NCBI RefSeq assembly: GCF_014205835.1
Contig: NZ_JACHCQ010000030.1
Coordinates: 1-64,000, forward strand
Origin: Pedobacter sp. AK013
GTDB lineage: Bacteria > Bacteroidota > Bacteroidia > Sphingobacteriales > Sphingobacteriaceae
DNA: 64,000 nucleotides
Direction: 5' to 3'
A program made the translations under genes and the position numbers. This document shows positions 42,547 to 52,900 of this stretch, one piece after another. Under the pieces are notes generated by a model, which ran no database searches, was not told where the DNA came from, and saw nothing but the letters and a program-made list of their open reading frames with translations. Each line of letters opens with the position of its first letter. Position 1 is the stretch's first letter.

Positions 42547-45500
42547 CCGATGATATAGTTTTTATGTTTGATTGTTTTGATTGTGATGTTGTTGATGCGT
42601 AATTCTTCGCCGTTAATTTCTTCAACGGTATAAGCTTTTGGGTTACCCTGTAAACCTTTGCCCAGGTATTTTCCGTAAGCTTCTTTGGCCACCCAAAAAC
42701 GGGTTGCCCATTCTATTTTATCTCTATTTTGGAGCAGGGCTATTTCATGGTCGTTAAAAACAAGATCAAAGAAACCCGCGCTCCGTTCTTCAATATGTTC
42801 GATATCGATGCCAACCGATTCGTTAAAACGCGCTATACCAACGGCATCAGTTCCCTTATGTGCAATGGAGATATTGATATTATCTGTTAAACCACCTTTA
42901 ACATAAGGTTTGCGGTATTCATCCGAATAAATTTCAAAAGTGATGGGATAACAGGCCTGGTTTTTCTGTGTATTTAATAAATTCCGTACAGCATCTTTTG
43001 CGGCTACTCGGCTGATCATCCAGGTTCTTCTTTTATTCGGTAGTAAGTTATTGTGGTGTTTTTTCTCGGTCTGGTTAAAATATCTTTTCAGAATAAAATC
43101 CCATGATACCACACGCGAATATGCGTTGCCAAAAAGAAAAACACCAGGTGCAACTTCTTCTGATAAACGGTTATGGAGCGGCGACATTGAAACGTTCCAG
43201 AGCGGTTCATCAATCTCAAGTCTGCGGTTTTGCCAACCGGTGATGATGAGCCAGGTAATGCCATCTCTTTTCATCACGATATCTGCAGTGGCAAATTCAT
43301 CGTTAATTTCAGTGAGTACACAGGTACATTCGAATTGTCCTTTCTGATCGGCCATATCGCCAAAGAATTCTATTTCCTGAATTTTAACCGGGAAAGCAAT
43401 CCTATCTTTTTCTAAAGTGAGCTGTAGCCATAAACCAAACAGTTGACCTGCATTATCGAGTAATGAGCCCTTTCCACCTGCTGCTTCAATGATGCCTGTA
43501 ATTCCTTTTTGGCCAACGGCTATCAGTTTTTTAATGCCTTGGTAATCTGGTCCGTGGAACATGTGCGCATCGTAAATCTGTGCAGAAGTACGGTCGATAT
43601 CCAATAATTTCCCAATGTCGAAAGTTCTGTTTGGAGCAGCATTTAGCTGTGTTGCCAACTGTACTTCTGCATTGGCAAAACGCTCCAGATTGAGGTAAAC
43701 CTTTTGCTCGTCTTTCCATTCGCCAGTTACAATTTCCTGGAATGGTTTAACCACGTTCATCCATTGTAATACGCGCATGTTTAAGATTTTCTGTACCTTT
43801 TCTTCTGGCGATTGTGCATTAGCTATTTCGGCAAATACTTCAAAAATCATGGTCATCGGGATTACTGGATCCATATCTTCAACCGTTGGCCATCCTTTTG
43901 GTTGCCTTAATAGCGAGTGATCGATAAGGTAAGGACAGTTATCCAGGCTTACATCAAGTTTTTGGCTAAAAGGTTGTCTGATCGGTTTTATTGGTTTAGC
44001 AGGTGCCCAATTGCTTGGCCGGTCAATCTGAAATGCAGCATTTTCGAACAAATCGATCATTTCACTCTGCATGTTGATCATTTCCATTACATTCTCATTA
44101 AAAGCCTGTAAAACCGGATGTTTTGCCTCAACCAAAGTTTTGGGTTGTACAGGCTGAGCTTGTTTAATGGTTAAGCCCTTAAGCGTTTGCAGGTTATGGA
44201 TAATCGGTGAACCCAATTCGAGCTTGATCCCTTTGTTTTTTTGTGGAGGATTTGATTTGATATTGCCCAAATAACTTAGGCCGATTTCTTTTCCTTCGAT
44301 AAAAAGCGCAGCCAAAACCCTTTGTAACTGCGTAATACCCGAACGGATCGGCACATTGGCACTAATGGTACTAAAATCTTTCCCTTTCAGTGTATCGTCA
44401 ATAAAACCAACTAAGCCGCCCGAACCCACCTGGATAAATACGCGTGCACCCTCAGCATATAGTTTTTCGGTAAGCTCACGGAAACGCACTGGTTTAATCA
44501 GGTGTTCGGCACTTAACTGGCGGATGGCTTCAAAGCCTTCAGGGTAAGTTTCTAAAGTAGTTGCCGACCAAAGCGGAGTAGTGGTTTTCCGGAACTGCAT
44601 ATCCTGCATGCCTTCGAGGATCAAGCCCAGTTTATCGGCCACAAATGGAGAGTGGAAACCCGATTGGAATGGCAGAATCTGATGAAAAATCTGTTTTACC
44701 TTCAATATGGGAACCAATTCATCCAATGCAGTTTTACTGCCACAGAGGATTACCTGTTGCGGGCAGTTATCGTTTGAAAGGTATAAATCGGGAATGCTTT
44801 CTAAAATTGGCTGAAGCGTATCTAAACCACAACCCACAGCAATAAAGCGCGAGTCTTTCAATTCAAAAGTTTTGGGATTGAGTACACTCAGTAAATTCAT
44901 TACGGAACTTTCTTCTGCTAATTCCGAAGATCTTGCCGCAAGCCATTCGCCAAGGCTGTGGCCCGCGTTCATATCAGATTTAATGCCCAATTGTTTTAAA
45001 GCCTGATCTAAAACACTGCTTTTGTTCAGTATGTTGAGTGCTTCGCTTAAAAGGCCATCCTGTTTTTCGTTTTCGTCGATACTAATGTTGAAATAATCGG
45101 CTACTGATTTAATTTCGCCGCCAGCAAGTCCGTCTAAACCCGGAAAAACAAAGGCTATTTTACCATCATTTGCCAATAATGGCGCATTGGTGTACCAGAT
45201 GTCCTGTTTATTTCTCCAAGGAGAATTTTTAGCTACAATTTTTAAAGCTTTTTTGATTCTTTCAGGACTAGGGTTAAACAATACCAAACGGAAATTTCCA
45301 TTCCCAATGCTATAATCGCCGTTTTCGAGCGATTGGATCAAAGCCTTCTGACTTGGTCTCGCAATCACCAATACCTCATCTTTTTTTGGAGCATCGTAAG
45401 CAGTTAACACCACATGTGCGTTGATGCCACCAAAGCCAAATGCATTTACAGCAGCCAGTTTAGGCAAACCCGATTGGTTCCAGTCTATCGCTTTTTGTAC

Positions 45501-46769
45501 GGCAGAAAAACGGGTTTCGGCAAGTTGTGCTACAGGCTCTTCGCAATGTAAGGTAGGAGGGATAATGCCGTGATATAAAGCCAGACTAGATTTTATTAAA
45601 CCGGCAATACCTGCTGCTGGCATAGCATGGCCGATATTCGATTTTACAGAACCAATACCTGCTTTTGGCAGATCGGCATCCTGACCGAAAAATTGCTTTA
45701 AGGTTTCTACCTCTGTTTTATCGCCTAGTGGTGTACCGGTACCGTGGGCTTCTAAATAGCCAATATTTTTGCTTTCTAGTTCTGCATTTTTCCAGGCTTC
45801 GGAAATGGCTTTCAACTGGCCTTTGACCGATGGACTCATTACGCTGGTTCCACTGCCATCGCTGCTAATACCTACACCTTTAATTACGGAATAGATTTTA
45901 TCCTGATCCCTGATGGCATCTTCGAGGCGTTTAAGTACCACAAAACCACAACCCTCGCCAATAATCAATCCATCAGCGTTTTGATCGAAGGGTTTTATTT
46001 TTTCCTGTTTGGATAAAGCACCAAGTTGGGAGAATATACTCCAAAAAGCAACATTCTGACCTAAATGTACACCGCCAGCAATAATCATATCACAGCGGCC
46101 ACTATTTAGCTCCTGCACGCCATGATCTACCGCAATAAGTGAACTGGCACAGGCTGCATCTAAAGTAAAAGCGAGTCCGCCCAAATTAAGTCGATTAGCG
46201 ACTAACGATGCCACTAAATTAGGAATCAGCCCCATTGCCGTATCGGCACTAAAGCGGCCTTTACGCAATTGGAATTCGTGTTTTACCTTTTCAATTTCAG
46301 CTTCGGTAAGTTGTGGCATCAAATCTTTCAATACACTCGAAATCTGTTCGCCTGTACGTACAATTTCAATCGCACGGGTTGCACCCGGACCTACATAATT
46401 GCCTTTTCCGATAATGATCCCTGTTTTATCGAGTGAATATTTTTTTTCAAATACAGCTGCATCTTCCAGTGCCTGATGAACCAGATCTAAGGTTAACAGA
46501 TGATCTGGTTCTGTACCTTCAACTGCCAAAGGCAAAATCCCAAACCGCTGTGGATCGAATTGATGATCGGGGATAAAGCCACCACGGTTGCAATAAAAAC
46601 GATCAACACCACCCAAATTTTTGTCGAAATGCACGGGATCAATCCGATCGGCCGGAACCTGCTGTGTAGCATCTACCCGGTTTATAATATTTTCCCAAAA
46701 GGTCTGCATATCTTTCGCGCCCGGAAAAATGCATGACATTCCAATAATTGCTACATCGCTTTTCTTCAT
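42534..46769 (-). CDS. polyketide synthase KS-AT-DH-PPTase (PfaC/PfaE-like fusion)
   Basis: The 1411-residue multidomain synthase contains, in order: a ketosynthase (about 3-455; Cys207 in LDAACASS, His in EAHGTGTP near 342 and GHAMPAAG near 383); an acyltransferase-like domain (about 525-820; Ser605 in GHSLGEW); a product-template/dehydratase-type hotdog domain (from about 940, CPYLIDHSLL, later DNAGQLFG); and a C-terminal Sfp-type phosphopantetheinyl transferase (VGIDIEH near 1318, WVAKEAYGKYLGKG near 1360). The AT-like part has lost two hallmarks: FPGQGSQ reads FPGLDGLAG and the malonyl-binding Arg 25 residues after the Ser is Leu. The fused PPTase probably activates the cluster's own ACPs. 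Domain type is certain; the product is unknown. Confidence 0.93.
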   Translation of the reverse strand: MKKSDVAIIGMSCIFPGAKDMQTFWENIINRVDATQQVPADRIDPVHFDKNLGGVDRFYCNRGGFIPDHQFDPQRFGILPLAVEGTEPDHLLTLDLVHQALEDAAVFEKKYSLDKTGIIIGKGNYVGPGATRAIEIVRTGEQISSVLKDLMPQLTEAEIEKVKHEFQLRKGRFSADTAMGLIPNLVASLVANRLNLGGLAFTLDAACASSLIAVDHGVQELNSGRCDMIIAGGVHLGQNVAFWSIFSQLGALSKQEKIKPFDQNADGLIIGEGCGFVVLKRLEDAIRDQDKIYSVIKGVGISSDGSGTSVMSPSVKGQLKAISEAWKNAELESKNIGYLEAHGTGTPLGDKTEVETLKQFFGQDADLPKAGIGSVKSNIGHAMPAAGIAGLIKSSLALYHGIIPPTLHCEEPVAQLAETRFSAVQKAIDWNQSGLPKLAAVNAFGFGGINAHVVLTAYDAPKKDEVLVIARPSQKALIQSLENGDYSIGNGNFRLVLFNPSPERIKKALKIVAKNSPWRNKQDIWYTNAPLLANDGKIAFVFPGLDGLAGGEIKSVADYFNISIDENEKQDGLLSEALNILNKSSVLDQALKQLGIKSDMNAGHSLGEWLAARSSELAEESSVMNLLSVLNPKTFELKDSRFIAVGCGLDTLQPILESIPDLYLSNDNCPQQVILCGSKTALDELVPILKVKQIFHQILPFQSGFHSPFVADKLGLILEGMQDMQFRKTTTPLWSATTLETYPEGFEAIRQLSAEHLIKPVRFRELTEKLYAEGARVFIQVGSGGLVGFIDDTLKGKDFSTISANVPIRSGITQLQRVLAALFIEGKEIGLSYLGNIKSNPPQKNKGIKLELGSPIIHNLQTLKGLTIKQAQPVQPKTLVEAKHPVLQAFNENVMEMINMQSEMIDLFENAAFQIDRPSNWAPAKPIKPIRQPFSQKLDVSLDNCPYLIDHSLLRQPKGWPTVEDMDPVIPMTMIFEVFAEIANAQSPEEKVQKILNMRVLQWMNVVKPFQEIVTGEWKDEQKVYLNLERFANAEVQLATQLNAAPNRTFDIGKLLDIDRTSAQIYDAHMFHGPDYQGIKKLIAVGQKGITGIIEAAGGKGSLLDNAGQLFGLWLQLTLEKDRIAFPVKIQEIEFFGDMADQKGQFECTCVLTEINDEFATADIVMKRDGITWLIITGWQNRRLEIDEPLWNVSMSPLHNRLSEEVAPGVFLFGNAYSRVVSWDFILKRYFNQTEKKHHNNLLPNKRRTWMISRVAAKDAVRNLLNTQKNQACYPITFEIYSDEYRKPYVKGGLTDNINISIAHKGTDAVGIARFNESVGIDIEHIEERSAGFFDLVFNDHEIALLQNRDKIEWATRFWVAKEAYGKYLGKGLQGNPKAYTVEEINGEELRINNITIKTIKHKNYIIGWTL

Positions 46770-46820
46770 TCTGTTCGCTTAGGGGATCTTTATAATCTTT
46801 AGTTCTAGTAATAAAAGGTT

Positions 46821-46915
46821 CGTCATTGCGAGGCACTAAGCAATCCTAAAGCGTTCTCTAGTAGCGATAGTTGTAAGATTGCTTCGTCGGCTGAAAAAGC
46901 CTTCTCGCAATGACG
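46821..46915. repeat. perfect-ended CGTCATTGCGAG palindromic element within the operon
   Basis: CGTCATTGCGAG at 46821-46832 is exactly complementary to CTCGCAATGACG at 46904-46915. Inner arms AAGCAATCC and AGATTGCTTCG add a second stem. It lies in the 178-base gap between the two megasynthase genes. Its folded RNA could reduce or separate expression of the downstream genes. It belongs to the family seen at 26.3 kb (GTCATTGCGCGG). Confidence 0.8.
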
Positions 46916-46947
46916 ACCATTGGTTAAAAATATCGACATCGATCTTT

Positions 46948-49900
46948 CTATGTCCAGGTATTTCCAGCCATAATCAATACCTGGCTTTCTTTACCATATT
47001 TAAGTTCGTTCAGGAAAGTTTCCATTCCATCCTGTAAAGGGATCAAGGCAATTCCCCTGCGTTGGTACTCTTTTTCTAATGTTGGCGAAACCATGCCAGC
47101 ACCTTTCCAAGGTCCCCAGTTAATCGCCATTACCTTACCTTGAATCTTCTGTTTTAAGGCCCAGGCATATTTGTCCATCACGCTGTTTGCTGCAGCATAA
47201 TCAGTTTGTCCGCGGTTCCCATAAACAGAAGCAATGCTCGAGAAAAGGATTACAAACTGGGTTTCAGGCCTTAATTGTTCAGCCAATACCCTTAATGGGG
47301 TTACTTTGGTATCGAAAACACGCCCAAATGATTCGGAGGTTTTACTGCTGAATAGTTTATCTTCTAATAAGCCTGCACCATGTACTACACCATCAATCCG
47401 GCCATAGTCTTCGTAAACCTGGTTGATTAAACGGGTTAAGGCACCTTCATCTTTAAGGTCTAATGATTCATAAACCACAGTAGAACCACCTTCTTCTAAA
47501 GTTGCAATGCAACGTAAAATCTGATTGTTTTTATAAATTCTGTTGGTTTCCTGTTCTATTTCTGCAGGTTTTTTAATCTCACTATGTTTAATTAGGTATT
47601 GTCTGATCTCATCTTTGGTTTTCAATGCAGCGCTTGCTTCGTTTGCAGAAGCAATTGGATTTGCAGAGCGGCCAACCAAAATATACCTGCAAGGGTAATC
47701 TTTTGCAAAATGGATCATCAGTTCGGCGGTAATGCCTTGTGCACCACCTAAAACCATTACTACTGCATCTTTATCCAAATGGATGTGTGCATCCGTTTCG
47801 GTACTTAAAGGTTGCGGTACCAGTTCCATAATATGCCTTTTATGGTCATTGTAAATAATCTCTGAAGGTTTATCCGGATTCAGGATTTCGTTTAAGGTAA
47901 TGTTAGTGATTTCATCCGGCGACATCTTCGTTTCGAGACTGATGAAACGGCATTTGGTATGTTCGTATTCGCGGTCTAAACTTTTAAAGAAACCAGAGTA
48001 ACCTTGATAATTTCTCAAGAAAGAAATATCAGATTGATCGTTAAAATATTGTTTGGTATCCGCAATCAGGTACACCCATTTTACAGTATCAAAATTTAGT
48101 TTTTTAATGGTAGCGAAATGATCAAGGATACCCACTTTTTGCTGTGCTTCGAACATATTCAAAATAATAAGGCCCTGGTAACCATCCAGTGAATCTTCAA
48201 AACTCACCAGATCGGCAATGGCACCATGTTTTTCCAACACTTTCTTTATTTTGATCGCCTGTCCGCCACCATCATCGGTTAAGGCAAAACGCTGTCCTTT
48301 TAGAATGGCTGCTTCGGTAATGGTAAGTGCAGCAGGAGTTAGCTCAAATCTTAAACGGGATAATTTTTCTTTAACCGTTTGATCATCGATGCTCTCCTCA
48401 ATAAGCTTTTTTGCTTCGGTAAGCACCTCCGAGCTCTCTGCTTCAACATCTGCAATCCAGTTAACCAGTGCATTTAAGGTTTTGATCGCCGCCAATTTTT
48501 CCATTAAATCATCAGCTTGGTCGCTTTGTGTACCGAAACCGATCTTTTCTTTAAGTGAGGCAATAATTTCCATTCTTTTGATCGAATCGATACTTAAATC
48601 AGCTTCAAGATCCAAATCCATGCCCAACATTTCTTTAGGATAACCTGTTTTTTCGCTCACTACATCAAGAATAGCCGATTTTAACTGGTCGATAGAAAAT
48701 TTAGTCTGTTCAGGTTGGCCTGTTGGCGTTGCTACCGGAGCAGGGGCACTAACAGTTTTTGGCTGTTCGGTATTTTCAGTAATCCAGTTTACCAGGCTGC
48801 TTAATGTTTTTAGCCCTGCAAGCTGCTCCATAATTTTATCTTCTGGAAGATTCAGTTGAGAAAAACCACCCAGTTCGGTACGTAGAGCACCAATAATTTC
48901 GACACGTTTGATCGAATCGATACTTAAGTCGGCCTCCAGATCCATTTCCATGCCCAACATTTCCTGTGGATAGCCGGTTTTATCGCTCACGATCTGCAAC
49001 AACACCAATTTTAAATCTTTTTGTGCAGCTATTGGTGTTATTACCTCAATCTGTGGTATTTCCTGTTTTACTGTGATCTGATTTTCGGTACGAAGCGGTT
49101 GAGGCGTCTGATATGATGTTAAAGGCTGATTAATGATTTGTGTAGATATCGCAGGCGCCTGTCCTAAAAAGGAAAGCATTACATCACGTTGTGCCTGGAT
49201 CAGCATTTTCATGCTGTGCAGGTACTCCTGCATCATCAAGTCTTTGGCTGAGCTGTTAACCTGTTGATTTTCATTTAGTGTAGAGGTGTTATTCATAAGG
49301 ATAATCGGTTTAGTAATAGGGGATGCACCATTTGCCGGAAGTTTACCCGTTGATGGAACAGCATGCTGACCATTTACGTACCAAATGGCCGGACTTTTTT
49401 TGTAAATTGAGGGTTCGTTGAGATTGATGATTTTAACGGAACGACCTTCGAATAATTTTTCGAGTTTGATTTCGCGGCCTGTAGCCATGTAACCAGCTAG
49501 TGTACCCAGCAAATTGCTGAGTTTGTTCTGACCTTGATCTTCTGTGTGTAAAATCACTTCGTCTTTGCCGATGCATGATTTGGTTAAACCACTTAGTACC
49601 TTGCCAGGGCCAACTTCTACGAAAACCCTGGCTCCGGTAGCATACATATCCCTTAGCTCATCGACAAAAAGGACAGGTTTTATCAAATGGTCGGTCAAAC
49701 GTTCTTTAACTGCGGCCGCTTCAGTTGGATACTCTTTTGCAGTGGTGTTAGACCATACCGGAATTTTTAGATCGTTAAAGGTTACACCTGAAAGCACTTG
49801 TTGGTAAAGCTGTTTCGATTTGGCCACTAATGGACTATGGAAAGCACAGGCTACTTCAAGTGGTCGGAAAGATACTTTGGCTTCTTTTAAAACTGCAGCC

Positions 49901-52900
49901 AACTGGCCGATAGCTGCTGTACTGCCCGCAATAACACATTGCGTTGGTGCATTAAAGTTTACCGGATAAATGTCGGCAATATTGTCAAGGTATTGTGCAA
50001 GGTCTTCTTGTTTTGCACTTACGGCAATCATAGTACCCGGATCGCCATTTTCTACGGCATTCAAAATAGATTGTGCCCGTTCTGCGCTCAGGTGAACCAA
50101 AGCTTCTTCTTCAAAAGCACCAGCAAAACAAAGTGCGGGCAATTCGCCGTAACTATGGCCAGCAACCATATCGGGCACAATGCCCAATGATTTTAAGAAG
50201 TTAGCAATAGCCAGATCAACAATACCCAATAATGGTTGTGCCATGCGGGTATCTTTTATGCGTTCCTTTTGTGCTTTTGCATCCGCTTCGTTAAACACGG
50301 TATTGGGGAAAAGGATTTTTTCGTATTCTGGGTAAGCTTTCAATAGTTTTCTCATTTCTGGAAAAACCACGAAAAGATCTCTAGCCATGTTTATGCGCTG
50401 GCTGCCTTGACCAGGAAACATAAAGGCAACTTTACCCTCCTGTTTTTGGGTAAGGTAAGTATCTTTACTTTCTACGCCAGATAAAACAAGGTCGATTTTC
50501 ATCACCAGATCCTCCGCGTGGTTGGCAACGATGCTCAATTGAACAGGTTTGGTATCTGCAGTTGCTAAACTATAAGCAATATCTTTCAATTCGATCTGAT
50601 CGTTCAGTTCTAACAGGTTTTTTACAGCGATTACACGTGTTTTAGCCTCCTCATAGGTGTTGCCCCTAAAAACGAAAAGTTCAGATGGCCACGATTTTAA
50701 GATCGAATTTTTGTTTTCTACATTTTGGGCACTTTCTAATACCGCATGGAAGTTTGTTCCGCCAAAGCCAAAGGCACTTACGCCAGCATAACGTTTTTCT
50801 TCCATCCATAAACCAGCTTCGGTATGGAAAGCGAAAGGGCTGGTTTGTGCATTATAAAAGCTGTTAGGGGTTTTTAAGTTAATTGTAGGTGGTTTAATGC
50901 CATGGTAAACCGATAATGATGCTTTGATTAATCCTGCAATACCTGCGGCACATTTGGTATGGCCTATCTGTGTTTTTACAGAGCCTAAATGTGTTTGTCC
51001 GACGGTTGCACCCGATTGGTTGAGCATATCGGTTAATGCACTGATTTCTGTTTTATCGCCCACTACAGTACCTGTACCATGTGCTTCTACCAAACCGATC
51101 AAAGAAGGTGTTATCCCAGCCTGACTATAAGCTCTTTCTAATGCATTTACCTGTCCGTTTTTGCGAGGCGCAGTTAAACCAAGGCTTTTGCCGTCGCTCG
51201 ATCCGCCAACACCTTTAATAATAGAATAAATGGTGTCACCATCGCGTAAAGCATCGTCATATCTTTTTAATACGATCATGGCTATACCTTCGCCAAGTGC
51301 AATTCCATCTGCCTCGGTATCAAAAGTGGCGCATCTTCCTTTTTTAGAGAGAGCGTGTGTACTCGAGAACATGAGGTAATCGTTAATGCCATTGTGCAAA
51401 TCTGCTCCTCCGGCCAAAACCATATCCGATTTCTCTAAAAATAACTCTTGGCAGGCCAGATCGATTGCAGCAAGTGAAGAAGCACAAGCCGCATCAACGG
51501 TGTAATTTCTACCGCCCAGGTTTAGCCTGTTGGTAATCCTACCCGAAATTACATTAGCCAAAATACCGGGGAAAGAATCTTCGGTTGTTTTTGGTAAGGC
51601 AGCATCTACTTCAGCTGGCATATCGCCAAATATCTGTTTGTAATAGCCCCTAAAACTGTAACTGTTGGCGAGGTCATTTCCACCTTCGGCACCAATAATT
51701 ACCGAAACATTTTCATTGTCTACGCCACCATCAGCATAACCTGCATGCTGCATGGCCTGCTTGGCCACCATTAAGGTTAGCAGTTGGGTGGGCTCTATAG
51801 CCGCAAGCGATTGCGGTGGAATACCAAATTCTAAAGGATCAAAATCTATTCTTGGTATAAAACCGCCCCATTTAGAGTGCGACATATCGCCATCAGTAGA
51901 ATCAGGATTATAATATAGTTCTTTGTTCCATCTTTCATCCGGTACCTCAGTTACCGAATCCTTACCTAATATAATGTTGCGCCAGTATTCTTCAAGGTTT
52001 TTAGCACCAGGGAAGATACAAGCCATACCCACAATGGCCACATCAAGGGCTTTTGCTTTGTTAACGGGAGGTGTAGGAAGTGCGGCGTTTAAAATATGCG
52101 AATAATTATTGTTAGCTACATCCTGGTGAAGATCGAGCAAAGACATTACTTCTTTATGCATAGGTGCAATCTGACCGATCATATACATGCCCAGATCAGT
52201 TTGTTCAGTTTCGTCGATTTTTACCAGTTCGTCGCCACGTCTTTCTATTCCTTTTGCAGCAATACGCAGGCGACCAACATTTAATGTTTCCAGTTTGGCC
52301 CAGATTTCTTTTTTATCCATTCCCTCAGCCTGTAATTTCTTTTTTTCTTCGTTAAAGAAAGTGGCAAATGAAGAGTTTAAACACCTGGTTTCATGCCCGG
52401 GAGCAGTTTCGAGCAGAACGGTTTCGTTTGCCTGCATAGCTTCCTGTTGGAATTTATCTAAAATAGCACCTGTACTAACAGCTTCTTTGGTGTATAAATA
52501 GGCTGTGCCCATTAAAACACCGATTTTCATTCCTTTAGCGGCCAAAGGAGCAGCCATTACAGAGATAAAGGCCGTAGAAAAAGCATCGTGGATTCCGCCT
52601 GCAAAGAAAACACTAATGCTTTCCGGATTTTCTTCCTTTAACAAACGTTCGATCTGTTTTTCCCACAATACCATGCTAGATAGTGGGCCAACGTGACCGC
52701 CACATTCCCTTCCTTCGAATACAAATCGTTTGGCACCTTCTTTTAAAAACATATCTAAAAGAGAAGCAGAAGGTACATGCAGAAAGGTTTTGATGCCTGC
52801 TTTTTCAAAAGGTTTAGCCTGAGAAGGCCTTCCACCAGCAATTAACAGAACAGGAGGTTTTGCATTTAAGATATATTCCTGTTGTTCATCCCTAAGCTCT

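Noticed and set aside
52187..52501. 104-codon plus-strand frame inside the megasynthase
   Set aside because: One of many antisense shadows inside the synthase genes; composition and position give no support.
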